A DNA stretch of 64,000 bases from Microvirga arvi (GTDB lineage Bacteria; Pseudomonadota; Alphaproteobacteria; Rhizobiales; Beijerinckiaceae). Positions 26,483 through 34,980 of the stretch are shown here, piece by piece. Location: positions 1 through 64,000 of the forward strand of contig NZ_JAFEMD010000019.1 in NCBI RefSeq assembly GCF_016892765.1, read 5' to 3'. Each line of letters starts with the position of its first letter. Position 1 is the first letter of the stretch. The notes beneath the pieces are model-generated. The model was not told where the DNA came from, searched no databases, and saw nothing but the letters and a program-made list of their open reading frames with translations. A program made the translations under genes and the position numbers.

Positions 26483-26830
26483 ATGACCGAACTTGGAACA
26501 CGTCCAATGGTGTTGTGGGACACCCTGAAGCTGTCAGCCCAACCCTTGCGTGGGCGCAGCGATATTCTGGTGGTCGCCCGGGTGGAGGTGCGTGACAGCG
26601 GGCAGAAGCGTGCTGACGAATACCGGATCAACTTTGAGATCAACCGGCATCATGGCCTCGTGTCGTATGACACGGAAGTTCTGGTGTCGGTTGTGGGAGC
26701 GGATGGCCGCCGCTGGCGGTATTCAGGACGGCGCGACCTTGTTGTGGCCGTCAAGGACCGCTTCCTCAAGACACAACTCTACAACCATGTGGCCGGTCAA
26801 CTGGGCTGGGTTCCGGCCACAAGTGCGTAG
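26483..26830 (+). CDS. hypothetical protein
   Basis: The protein has 115 residues. The ATG at 26483 has GGAG about eight bases upstream. The sequence alternates beta strands (DILVVARVEVRD, RINFEINRHHGLVSYDTEVLVSVV) and ends with an amphipathic helix KDRFLKTQLYNHVAGQLGWV. It has no signal peptide or membrane segment and no family is recognised. It sits in a run of small plus-strand genes after the NepR-like gene. Confidence 0.55.
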   Translation: MTELGTRPMVLWDTLKLSAQPLRGRSDILVVARVEVRDSGQKRADEYRINFEINRHHGLVSYDTEVLVSVVGADGRRWRYSGRRDLVVAVKDRFLKTQLYNHVAGQLGWVPATSA

Positions 26831-26865
26831 CCACCACACCCCCTGAATCAGCACGGAGGCGTGTC

Positions 26866-27249
26866 ATGCCTGAAGCACGCGTTGGTGTTCGAGTGGCTGA
26901 TGACCGGCAATCCGTGAGCGTTGAGGTTGGCCCTGTTGAAGGCCCGTCAGCACCGGTTGCCATGAACCATGAGCAATTGACCAAGACAATCGACCTTTTG
27001 GGGCAAGCACGAATGCAGATGCTGGAAGGGAAGCGGATCGAACCGCTCGACGGCACGATGGTCACCACCATCAGCAATCCCATGTGGTACGTGCAGGTGG
27101 CCGAGATTGACGGGTCGCTCCTTGCCTTCAACCACCCGGCCTATGGGCCAGTTGCCTTTGCCCTCCCTAGAGAGGATGTGGCCAAGATTGTTGGCATTCT
27201 GACGAACCATCTTGCACTTCCGATATGTCAGCCAGAGAAACCAAACTGA
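26866..27249 (+). CDS. hypothetical protein
   Basis: The protein has 127 residues. The ATG follows GGAGG by 5 bases. A helix MNHEQLTKTIDLLGQARMQML lies at about residues 33-53 and a beta-rich C-terminal half includes MWYVQVAEIDGSLLAFNHPAYGPVAFALP. It looks cytoplasmic and soluble. No family is recognised. It lies 35 bases after the preceding gene, so the two may be co-transcribed. Confidence 0.58.
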   Translation: MPEARVGVRVADDRQSVSVEVGPVEGPSAPVAMNHEQLTKTIDLLGQARMQMLEGKRIEPLDGTMVTTISNPMWYVQVAEIDGSLLAFNHPAYGPVAFALPREDVAKIVGILTNHLALPICQPEKPN

Positions 27250-27303
27250 GGCACCCGCTAGACCCCTTCCGCGTTATCTAAAGGGTTGCCGTGGGGCAGT
27301 CCG

Positions 27304-27426
27304 ATGACCAATCATGGCTTCAAATCTGTTGCCCTTCCGTTGATCGTCGCCCTTGGGCTGAGCGTCCTTGGGGTGCTGATTGCGGTCTTGGTTGGGTTTG
27401 CCTGCATGCCTATCCCTACCCCCTGA
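27304..27426 (+). CDS. candidate 40-residue single-pass membrane protein
   Basis: A short frame from the ATG at 27304 gives a basic start (MTNHGFKS), a long hydrophobic helix VALPLIVALGLSVLGVLIAV and a short Pro-rich end. A GGGG lies 8 bases before the ATG. It is 54 bases after the 26866 gene in the same direction. It resembles typical bacterial small membrane proteins, with no family match. Confidence 0.4.
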   Translation: MTNHGFKSVALPLIVALGLSVLGVLIAVLVGFACMPIPTP

Positions 27427-27516
27427 TAGTGACAATGAAGGCAGAATCGTGCGCCATGCAGTTCATTTGTCATTCGTTCTGGATTTTCCTGGTACTGAAT
27501 GGAGAAATGGGCAACG

Positions 27517-27945
27517 CTACTTGTTCGTGTTCCAGATATCGGTGGCGAGCTTCCAATCGCTTCCGACTTTCTCCCAGACCACCACATACTTGCCAGTGAT
27601 CTCCTGCGGCTGCGATCCCTTTGTCTGTAACGAGAAGGCGCCAATCTCAAGGGCTCGGTCGCTCCCCAGCGGCTTCACTTCAACGGTCGTCAGCTTGCCA
27701 TTGCCAAGCTGCTCAGCAGCACCCTTCCAGAACGCCTGAATGGCAGTCCTGCCCTTCATCATCTCGGCCCCAGGCGGCAGGATGACAGCTTCCTCAGTGT
27801 ACAGGGCAGCAACTCCTGCCGCATCGCCCGCATTGAAGGCTTGGGCAAACTTATCGCTCAGGCTCTGGATGGTGGCCTTGTCCTGTGCCATGGCAGGAAC
27901 CTGGAGGCACAGGCAAGCCGCAGCAACAATGGCCTGGATACGCAT
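27517..27945 (-). CDS. exported SnoaL/DUF4440-like protein (NTF2 fold)
   Basis: The protein has 142 residues with a Sec signal (MRIQAIVAAACLCLQVPAMAQ). The mature part shows the NTF2-like pattern IQSLSDKFAQAFNAGDAAGVAALYTEEAVILPPGAEMMKGRTAIQAFWK, and ends WEKVGSDWKLATDIWNTNK. The family includes ketosteroid isomerase-like enzymes and binding proteins; the ligand is unknown. The ATG at 27945 follows GGGAGGGAG; the longer frame to 28080 is rejected. Confidence 0.82.
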   Translation of the reverse strand: MRIQAIVAAACLCLQVPAMAQDKATIQSLSDKFAQAFNAGDAAGVAALYTEEAVILPPGAEMMKGRTAIQAFWKGAAEQLGNGKLTTVEVKPLGSDRALEIGAFSLQTKGSQPQEITGKYVVVWEKVGSDWKLATDIWNTNK

Positions 27946-28233
27946 AGCTCCCTCCCATCTTGTTTTCAGCAGCATCAGCATAGCACTGCTACAACTACAG
28001 GCCATCCAAGCTCCGCGTACCCCTTCGGGAGGAGGTGTTGCCAGAGCCAAGCTGCTCGAAGGGCAGAGAAACCTCGCCAAGAAGCGCCGCTACGCCAACC
28101 GCCACGGTTAGCTCTGTAAACACGACAATGAGAAAGGAACATTCGCGCAGAGTGTCAGAAAGGGATATAATCTTCCCAGAGTTCCCGCCGCGTCGATCTG
28201 GGCGTTCTCTCCTGCATTGCGAGGGGACCTGCG

Positions 28234-28623
28234 ATGACAAAGCTGCTCCTGGCGTTCGGCCTCTGGTGTCTGGCATTTGTGATCGCTCTTGTGGGCCTCA
28301 TCACCACCGGTCCCGGCAATCCCAATTTCACCGGCACGGTTGTTTTCGACTTCAAGCCATTCTGCCAGAACTTCATCGTTCAGACGGAAAAAGGCTTCGT
28401 GGTGCTTGAGTGGGAGGATGGCACCCTGTTCTTCGGCGAAGGCGACAGCCTCGTAGGGCCGCTCCACACCATAGGGCTTCAATCCTTGAATGTTGTGGGC
28501 CGTGGTGCGATGACAGCACGGTTCGAGACCTGGGTTCCTGATCTTGCTGCCGCCCAACAGGTGTTTCGGGAACGGTGCAACCTCCCTCCCGGTACACCTT
28601 TGGCTGGGGCCGCACGAAATTAG
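28234..28623 (+). CDS. membrane-anchored hypothetical protein
   Basis: The 129-residue protein begins with a hydrophobic helix (LLLAFGLWCLAFVIALVGLI) that could be a signal anchor. A beta-rich periplasmic part follows, with FTGTVVFDFKPFCQNFIVQTEKGFVVLEW, and a C-terminal helix with a single Cys. GAGGGG precedes the ATG. No family is recognised. It is divergent from the SnoaL-like gene. Confidence 0.58.
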   Translation: MTKLLLAFGLWCLAFVIALVGLITTGPGNPNFTGTVVFDFKPFCQNFIVQTEKGFVVLEWEDGTLFFGEGDSLVGPLHTIGLQSLNVVGRGAMTARFETWVPDLAAAQQVFRERCNLPPGTPLAGAARN

Positions 28624-29000
28624 CCCTTCAACACGGCCTCAGAAGTGCCTGTAGCTGCTGATTGACGTAGTGCTCCTGTGGCCAGTGCCCCTTGATGCTG
28701 TTTCGGAGGAAGTTCGGCTGCGACACGCCGACCTCTACAAAAAGTAATCGCCTTTGTCGGGTATCCAACAGACAGGAGCCTCAATCTTCAGTATCTCCCG
28801 GCGCGTCTTCAGCAAACAGCCAGTGGCGGGTGCCGCCGCCAACCACCTGACCTCCCACAGAGAGGATCAGGAACTGTGACATGGTCGCTGTCTGCTGAAG
28901 CAGAATAGTTTAGGGATGAACCGTTTCTTGAGAATGGACACGTGCTGAGCTTAAGCACCTGAATAAGGGTGCGGCTCAGCGCGGCCAGCCGAGGGCCGTA
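28624..29000. other. intergenic region, no gene seen
   Basis: About 375 bases with several stops in all frames. No ribosome binding site with a usable frame was found. Confidence 0.5.
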
Positions 29001-29303
29001 ATGCAGAACCAGCAGTATGTCTCGCCTGCGCTGAACCGCCTGATCGTGGGCGCAGAGCGCCCCTTTGATTTGCATGCTCTGTTGCAGAGCACGTCACGCA
29101 CCCTGTCCAATCTGGACTTTGAGCACCAGCATGAGATGCAGCGGGTGGAGCGCGGCAGGACAGATCCTGCACTGAAGAGGCAGATCACGGACAACCTGAA
29201 GCGGCGGCACCGCGAGCGGCGTCAGCCCTACTTGGCGCTGATTGCCGAACTCCAGAGCCACCTCTCGTCAGCCGTTTCGGATGAACTTCAAGCGGCGGGC
29301 TAA
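29001..29303 (+). CDS. hypothetical helical protein
   Basis: This 100-residue protein is rich in charged and polar residues and almost entirely helical by eye (LHALLQSTSRTLSNLDFEHQHEMQRVERG, KRQITDNLKRRHRERRQPYLALIAELQSHL). It is possibly a coiled coil or a small DNA-associated protein. No family is recognised. GAGGG lies before the ATG. Confidence 0.5.
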   Translation: MQNQQYVSPALNRLIVGAERPFDLHALLQSTSRTLSNLDFEHQHEMQRVERGRTDPALKRQITDNLKRRHRERRQPYLALIAELQSHLSSAVSDELQAAG

Positions 29304-29568
29304 CAGGATTTCTGCTTTGACCGGCTCATTTGTCCCTACCGAGCGGGACTTTGAAGCGCTTCTTATTGCCTGCTGTTTGGCAGTTTTCAGCGGTGTTGAA
29401 GCAAGGTTAATAATCTACGTTGATTACGGTCAAGCTTAGTCACGTTAATGTGATTGAAAGTACAGCTTAGGACTTTTGGCTGAGTGCGTTCTGTCGGGAT
29501 TCAGACAGACAGAGTTCCTGCTACTTGTTTACTTTCTCTTAACGGGAAAATCTCAGTAGGGGGCACGG

Positions 29569-30333
29569 ATGACTGCGCAGACGCTCACGCTTGTTTACAA
29601 TACCTCATCTGACACTGTCACGCCTCCTCGCAGCCCTGCGCCAGCCGTCCCAACGGCTCTGATCTGTGACAGCGCTCTTCTGCGCTCTGGACTTCAGCAC
29701 ATCCTTCGGGACACGCCGTTTGCGATTGACGAGGCAGCGTCGGTCACAGGGCCAAAGCGGCTCCAATATTGTGCCCTCAACACCGCCTTGCTTCTCATTG
29801 AAGCAACCCAGAGCACCGGGCGGGTGCTTGAGGTGATCAAGCAAGTGAGAGAGCGCTCGCCAGAGACCCTGATCGTGGCTCTGGCGGATCAGTTTGACCT
29901 CGGCTTCGTGCGGATAGCACATGAGGTGGGCGTGACCGGCTTCTGCCTAACCGGCAATGGACCTGACGTTCTGATCAAGGCGCTGGAACTGGTCATGCTG
30001 GGCGAGAATGTTCTGCCCTATGCTGTCCTACGCTCAATCATGGATGCGGCTCCCCAGAAGCTGGAACAGCCGGTTCAGGACAATACACCAGAGCCGAATC
30101 CGTCTGATCTGGAGGAGTGCAAGCTGTCGGCACGGGAGACACAGATCCTGGGTTGCCTGCGGGAGGGAGCGCCCAACAAGCTCATTGCCCGCAAGTTCGA
30201 TGTGACTGAGGCGACAGTGAAGGTTCATGTCAAAGCGATCCTGCGCAAAATCGGCGCGGCGAACCGCACTCAAGCGGCCATGTGGGCGTCTCAGCGCCTG
30301 CCGAGAACAGGAGTATCTGACCTGAATGTCTGA
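29569..30333 (+). CDS. LuxR/NarL-type regulator with degenerate receiver domain
   Basis: The protein has 254 residues. Residues about 28-150 have the outline of a response-regulator receiver, but the phosphorylation site position reads TALLLIEATQ, with Glu instead of Asp. The conserved Lys is also not visible (GFCLTGNG where GYLLK is usual). The C-terminal GerE HTH is intact: LSARETQILGCLREGAPNKLIARKFDVTEATVKVHVKAILRKIG. A phosphorylation-independent, perhaps constitutively active, regulator is likely. It overlaps the next gene by 8 bases. Confidence 0.82.
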   Translation: MTAQTLTLVYNTSSDTVTPPRSPAPAVPTALICDSALLRSGLQHILRDTPFAIDEAASVTGPKRLQYCALNTALLLIEATQSTGRVLEVIKQVRERSPETLIVALADQFDLGFVRIAHEVGVTGFCLTGNGPDVLIKALELVMLGENVLPYAVLRSIMDAAPQKLEQPVQDNTPEPNPSDLEECKLSARETQILGCLREGAPNKLIARKFDVTEATVKVHVKAILRKIGAANRTQAAMWASQRLPRTGVSDLNV

Positions 30334-30826
30334 GACATCGCCGATGAAGATTGCTGTTGGAGATGAGGTTCGCGTTCACTTCCATCCTCCCGGTTCATGG
30401 AAGAGCTTTTTCGAGGGGCTGGTCAGGCGAGTTGATGTGCCATCGGCGGAAGGGCGCTTCTTCGTCGTGGAGGTCACGCACGAAGTCATCCTTGACCGTG
30501 AGCACCGGATCAGGCCCGGTTTCCAGGACTACGTTCGGTACGAATGTCGGAACGACTTTCCAGGTCGGATCGAGGTGTTGTCCGCGACAAAACTTGATGT
30601 CGAGCGGGAGGGTACGCCTCGTTCCACAACAGCCGAGACACCAGAGGCGGAAGCGCAAGACGCTCACGAGCAACAAGCACCTCAAGCAGACCTCTGCCGT
30701 GAATCCGAGGTTGAGCTACCAGTCGAAGTGAAGGCTGATGACGAACAATTTCACGTCCATCTTGAACATGAGCCTGTCCGCAAGCAGACTGGCCTGATAA
30801 CCGCGCTGTTCGGGCGAAAGAAGTAG
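30326..30826 (+). CDS. hypothetical protein with acidic tail
   Basis: The protein has 166 residues. An N-terminal beta-rich domain (about 1-95: VGDEVRVHFHPPGSWKSFFEGLVRRVDV, GRFFVVEVTHEVILDREHRIRPGFQDYVRYECRNDFPGRIEVL) looks like an SH3/barrel fold. A long acidic low-complexity linker follows, then a basic end TALFGRKK. The start overlaps the LuxR-type gene by 8 bases, so the two are probably translated together. No family is recognised. Confidence 0.6.
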   Translation: MSETSPMKIAVGDEVRVHFHPPGSWKSFFEGLVRRVDVPSAEGRFFVVEVTHEVILDREHRIRPGFQDYVRYECRNDFPGRIEVLSATKLDVEREGTPRSTTAETPEAEAQDAHEQQAPQADLCRESEVELPVEVKADDEQFHVHLEHEPVRKQTGLITALFGRKK

Positions 30827-31236
30827 CCGCCCTCGACACCAGCAGCTTGCTCATCCTCAGTCTTCAGGTGGGTTCAAGCATTTTGCATGACATTTACCAA
30901 AGCAGCTTGCTTCGCCTGCAAGGGTGAGCAAAGGGCTTGATGGATCGGCTCTGCCACCTTGATGGCCTGCACGCCACCGCCTCCTGTGACCACGACCTCC
31001 TCGTTGAGCGCTTCGGAGTTGGTCAGTGGTGTTCCAGCATCCTATCCTTTGGAGGTGTGGCTCGATCTCAACAGTAACCTGCCGTCTGACACCCCGCTCC
31101 AGAATCTACCTTGTTCCGTGCTCCTTCCGCTGACAGCCTGTTCAAAAGGGCTAGGAAGACAGGCGGGTGGGACATGGAGCGGTGTCATCGAAGCGGCCTG
31201 ACCACCCCTGACAAGGGACGAGCGACCCGCAGAGCA
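30827..31236. other. intergenic region, no gene seen
   Basis: About 410 bases upstream of the transglutaminase-like gene. The frame of that gene stays open back to 31111, but the extra N-terminus has no protein-like features. Confidence 0.45.
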
Positions 31237-31845
31237 ATGAAGGTGGGCCTTCTGCTCGCCACTCTCATGGTCGGCTATGGGGCTGAACCAGCTTCCGCCA
31301 CGTCGCTTTCTGCTTTCGTCAACCAGACCCTTCAGCCTGCCGGTTGGGCGGGTCCGACCCCTGCCTGGATCGAGTTCTGCCAGCGACAGCCTCAGGAGTG
31401 TGCAGTTGATCTCTCCGAACCTGACATGATCGCGCTCGATCAGCAGACCTGGGACACCATCGTTCAGATTAATGAAGAGGTGAATGGGACTATCCTCTCT
31501 GTTGCCGATCAGGATCACTGGGGTGTGGTGGACCGGTGGGATTATCCGGATGATGGGCTGGGTGACTGCGAGGACATCCAGTTGCTCAAGCGCAAGCTCC
31601 TGGTCGAAGCTGGTCTGCCGCGACGAGCCCTGCGAATGACGGTCGCCATCGACGAGCAAGGTGCAGGACACGCCGTCTTGATGGTGAGGTCCGACTTTGG
31701 TGACTTCATCCTCGACAACAAGAAGGACGCGGTTCTGTCCTGGCAGGAGACGGGCTACGGCTACGTCAAGCGAGAGGGAAGCGACAGCCTAGATTGGGTT
31801 TGGCTCGGGGATCAGACTGCGCTAGTCGTCACCGCCAACAGGTAG
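31237..31845 (+). CDS. exported transglutaminase-like cysteine peptidase (BTLCP)
   Basis: The protein has 202 residues from the ATG at 31237, where a signal peptide begins (MKVGLLLATLMVGYGAEPASA); an ATG at 31174 in frame is an alternative. The BTLCP core is clear: ALDQQTWDTIVQINEEVNGTI, WDYPDDGLGDCEDIQLLKRKLL with the catalytic Cys, GHAVLMVRSDFGDFILDN with His and Asp, and VLSWQETGYGYVKR. In other bacteria members (LapG) cleave surface adhesins under cyclic-di-GMP control. No LapD-like gene is adjacent. Confidence 0.85.
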   Translation: MKVGLLLATLMVGYGAEPASATSLSAFVNQTLQPAGWAGPTPAWIEFCQRQPQECAVDLSEPDMIALDQQTWDTIVQINEEVNGTILSVADQDHWGVVDRWDYPDDGLGDCEDIQLLKRKLLVEAGLPRRALRMTVAIDEQGAGHAVLMVRSDFGDFILDNKKDAVLSWQETGYGYVKREGSDSLDWVWLGDQTALVVTANR

Positions 31846-31976
31846 AAGGCAGAACCACGTCCAACGTGCTCACTGTCAGTAGGGCTGGTCTCCGGTGCCG
31901 TTGCACGCCTCCATTGCCTTGATTTCGCCTCATCAGGGGATAGGCTGAGCGAATATGCTTTGGACATAAGGACCAG

Positions 31977-32240
31977 ATGAGTACCATCACTCTTGTCGTT
32001 GACAAGCGAGAGTTGAGTACAATCCGCGCGGCGCTCCTCCTCCTGCAAGAGCAAATTGATGCGCTTCCCGAAGATCTCGCCGAGATGATGTGCGAGCACG
32101 GTCCTCCAATAAGTGCGACCGAGATCGACAACTTCATTAGTCGCGTAGGCAAGGGTCAGGAGGAGCCCCTCCGTCTTGAGGTCCTGGCTGAGGTCGAGCG
32201 GTTCCAAGGCGGCTTTCGCCGCGAAGCAAATGGTCCATAG
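31977..32240 (+). CDS. hypothetical protein
   Basis: The protein has 87 residues with AAGGA upstream of the ATG. It is predominantly helical (ELSTIRAALLLLQEQIDALPEDLAEMM, LRLEVLAEVERFQGGFRRE). No signal and no family recognised. It is convergent with the CPSGYHTSG-repeat gene, whose stop lies 6 bases away. Confidence 0.5.
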   Translation: MSTITLVVDKRELSTIRAALLLLQEQIDALPEDLAEMMCEHGPPISATEIDNFISRVGKGQEEPLRLEVLAEVERFQGGFRREANGP

Positions 32241-32246
32241 CAAGTC

Positions 32247-32570
32247 TCACCGGGACGATAGGCAGTACGCCCCGCTGGTATGATAACCGCTCGGGCAGGC
32301 TCCTGTTTTCGGGAGAGCGTGTCGGGCACCCTCATAGCCGAGGCAGTAGTCACCCGAGGTGTGATAGCCTGAAGGGCAGGAGCCGACTTTCGGCAAAGCG
32401 GGACGGGCTGCTCTTTCCCTAGAGTTCGGAATACAGGCGCTGCCGCTCGTGTGATAGCCAGATGGGCACGTCCCGACCTTGGGAAGAGCCTGTGCGATGG
32501 CGGATATTGGAAGTGGCAGAAACATCGTCAGACACACTGCAATGATCCGGTGGCTTGTCATGCTCTGCAT
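32247..32570 (-). CDS. exported protein with three ALPK-CPSGYHTSG repeats
   Basis: The protein has 107 residues. A signal peptide (residues about 4-28, ending ISAIAQ) is followed by three near-identical units of the form ALPKxGxCPSGYHTSGxxC, separated by short basic linkers. Each unit has two Cys, giving six in all and suggesting small disulfide-closed loops. The repeat type occurs in exported Rhizobiales proteins of unknown role. The start is either 32570 or the ATG at 32561. Confidence 0.72.
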   Translation of the reverse strand: MQSMTSHRIIAVCLTMFLPLPISAIAQALPKVGTCPSGYHTSGSACIPNSRERAARPALPKVGSCPSGYHTSGDYCLGYEGARHALPKTGACPSGYHTSGAYCLSSR

Positions 32571-32633
32571 ATCACCGACCTCGGCGCTCAGGAGACGTTC
32601 TCGCAACGATCATCATAAGATAGAGGTCGCTGC

Positions 32634-32993
32634 TCAAGGTTGAAGCGATGAAATATATAACTCTTCGTCGAAGGCGACCTTATCGTCCATGTTCCAGAAC
32701 GCTACGGCAAGAAGCTCTCGGCGCGTCACTCGGCTTCCTATCTCGTTCTCAACGAGGAAGCTTCTAACCTGATCTTGGCGGGAGGGACGCACGAACGCGA
32801 AGTCATCTGCAAAATCAACATCCTCGCCGAACGCAAATCTAAAATGAAGAAGATCAGCATCATGCCGAAAGCCCAGCATGAGCACCGGCCCAGACAGAAG
32901 CTCACAGTTCCGGAGATGACGGTCATGGATGATATCTATGACTTCCGCAGCAGTGAGATCATAGGCGTACACGGCAGGGGGTGAGATTTTCAT
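32634..32993 (-). CDS. hypothetical protein
   Basis: The protein has 119 residues from the ATG at 32993 (AAGGA upstream). Segments AAEVIDIIHDRHLRNCELLSGPVLMLGF, LLHFRFAFGEDVDFADDFAFV and ELLAVAFWNMDDKVAFDEELY suggest a compact alpha/beta cytoplasmic protein. No family is recognised. It lies 13 bases after the gene at 33007-33555 and is probably co-transcribed with it. Confidence 0.55.
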   Translation of the reverse strand: MKISPPAVYAYDLTAAEVIDIIHDRHLRNCELLSGPVLMLGFRHDADLLHFRFAFGEDVDFADDFAFVRPSRQDQVRSFLVENEIGSRVTRRELLAVAFWNMDDKVAFDEELYISSLQP

Positions 32994-33006
32994 GAGTTCC
33001 TTCTGC

Positions 33007-33555
33007 TCACACCAAAATTGGCACCGGTTCGAGAAACTTGTTTTTCCTCGGTGAGAAGCGCGGCTCAATCAGTACCGGTGTGCGACGTGGCCAGATTGTC
33101 AGCTTCCGGTGCTGGTACCGGAATTGATCTTGTCCGTCGTTCCAGATCACGAGAGGACCCACTGCTTCGTAGATGCGACCGCGAAGGACTGTTTGATCGG
33201 TTTGACGTAAGATGATTGGCCATCGCCCGCCGAGTGCAATCTCAACTTCGGCCTTTGTAAGCGCATCGAGCGTTATGACCCCACGGACCCAACTGTCCTG
33301 AGAGAGCCACACGTATAGCCCGACCGACCTCCAATAGCTGCTTGATCGGCGGCGATGGTCCATCCAATTACGGATCTCGATGCGCCAACACCAGAAGGCA
33401 GCCAACGAGGGAAGGGCAGCGTCGATTTCAATGGCCAACAGGTTTCGAGGGTTCGTGGCCAGGATTCGCCGAGCAACCCTGTTGCTATATCGTCGAGCGC
33501 ATCGCTCGCACGTAATCAATGAGCATTGGTTCTCAGAGCAGCACTTCCTCGTCAT
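33007..33555 (-). CDS. hypothetical protein with N-terminal Cys cluster
   Basis: The protein has 182 residues. Five Cys lie near the start (CCSENQCSLITCERCARRYS), a possible zinc-binding ribbon. The middle is Trp/Arg-rich (WCWRIEIRNWMDHRRR, YWRSVGLYVWL) and is followed by VRGVITLDALTKAEVEIALGGRWPIILR. It may be a nucleic-acid-binding protein of accessory DNA, but no family is firmly recognised. The ribosome binding site is weak and the start uncertain. Confidence 0.5.
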   Translation of the reverse strand: MTRKCCSENQCSLITCERCARRYSNRVARRILATNPRNLLAIEIDAALPSLAAFWCWRIEIRNWMDHRRRSSSYWRSVGLYVWLSQDSWVRGVITLDALTKAEVEIALGGRWPIILRQTDQTVLRGRIYEAVGPLVIWNDGQDQFRYQHRKLTIWPRRTPVLIEPRFSPRKNKFLEPVPILV

Positions 33556-33807
33556 GGAGTATTTATCAGCGCGGGCTGTTCCAGTTGACCTGACTATCCA
33601 TCAGCACGGCTTATCGCTTTCAGCACCGATTGGAGCTTCCACGCGACCAACAATTCCCACACGACCAAGCTCAAGGGGAATCGGAAGTACAACCAGACGG
33701 CATGGCTGATCACCTCAGCCGGAAAGCGGTGGCGGGCATAGCGGGGATGACGGGTGTTCTTCATCCCTCGCCTATGCCCCGATCCGGTCACCCCTTGGTT
33801 AATTTGA

Positions 33808-34010
33808 CGGTGCCCGCCAACGTGCTGCTCACCCGGGTGGCCAAGTGGTCGGCGCTGAAGGCGTGGGGTCTCAGGCTGGCCAAGCGCAGCGGACTGCGCA
33901 AAGCCAAGGTTGCCGTCGCGCGCAAGCTTGCCGTCATTCTGCACCGGATGTGGATGGATGGCACGGACTTCCGCTGGTCATCACAGGAGGCCGCCCAACA
34001 AGCAGCATGA
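33808..34010 (+). pseudogene. C-terminal fragment of an IS110-family transposase
   Basis: The frame ending at 34010 reads [52 protein letters not shown]. This is the C-terminal end of IS110/IS1111 transposases. The catalytic DEDD domain and the rest are missing, so it is a relic of a lost element. Confidence 0.75.
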
Positions 34011-34329
34011 AAGTTTAACTGGATTCCCGCCAACCCGCGGGAAGCAAGGTTCCTGCCGGGACGTTGGCGTTGGTGAGATCGCCCCAGGCTTTGCGAGGCC
34101 CTCTTGGGCCAAGCGCGCTTCACACATTGATCCACCAGCGTCATCTGACGCCATCATGCGGAAGGCCTGTCCTTACCGCGGAGAGAACCCTGGACCCGGC
34201 AAGGACGCTCACAGAGAGCTTGATCTCAGGCCCGGAATTAGAGAACCCTCGGTCACGTCCTGCCCTTCAGCATAGCCGTGTAAAGGTCCGCTGACCCTGC
34301 GCAACCAGACGTTCGGCTTACTTCGGCTC
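34011..34329. other. intergenic region, no gene seen
   Basis: About 320 bases between the IS110 remnant and repeat copy B. Open frames here have no ribosome binding site or family features. Confidence 0.45.
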
Positions 34330-34469
34330 CGTGCCGATAGTGTTGAAAAAGTCCGGAACTGCCGATTTTTGCGTGGTCAGCATACAAGATGCTGGGCCCG
34401 ATCTCGCACGCTGCCGCTACCAATAGGCTCATGCAGCGGCGCCAGGGAGTTTTTCAACAAAATCGGCCA
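34330..34469. repeat. 140-bp MITE-like element, copy B
   Basis: It is the exact reverse complement of 12533-12672 over all 140 bases. The terminal inverted repeats TAGTGTTGAAAAAGTCC and TTTTGTTGAAAAACTCC are kept. Perfect identity implies recent movement or gene conversion. The pair could support inversion of the 21.7 kb between them. Confidence 0.82.
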
Positions 34470-34980
34470 AGAGACGACATTCGTGATTAGCCAGAACACC
34501 ATTCTCCGGCAGCCAAGGGATACGACACGTGCTTCCAAGAAGCCAGTGGATGGAAGTAGGCCACCCTCAAAGCTCGGACTTTCTCCATCACAAGGCATGC
34601 AAACTCTTAAGGATAAGCAAATGACCTCTGTGGTCGACATGCACCGCTGAAGGGCGCAGGCTCAAGCCTGGTCCTCGCGGTTTTGCGACCGAACCACGAA
34701 CTGGCCCCGCCTTGTCCACGTGAGACTGGAGTTCTTACGTGGTGCCACAATCCCGCGACAGGTGGCTACACCGTCGCCCGCGATTGCCGCTTGTGTGAGT
34801 TCCGTAAGTGTTCAGTGAGTCCGTCGACTCTGCCTTGTGCCACGGCAAGCCACCCCGAAGGGCTTCTTGACCCTTGGGGGGACGAGGTCGGCCCAAACAA
34901 CCTGCTCTGGGGCAATTGAGCCTCGGCAGGGACGCAGAGCGGCAAGACAGCTCCGCGTTACTGGATTGATGGAGACAGCA
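34470..34980. other. intergenic region, no gene seen
   Basis: About 510 bases before the molybdoenzyme gene. The open frames 34369-34650 and 34683-34919 lack protein-like composition. Confidence 0.45.

Noticed and set aside
33630-33807. N-terminal extension of the IS110 fragment frame as a gene
   Set aside because: Only the last part has transposase similarity; the first 60 codons have no protein-like pattern and no ribosome binding site.
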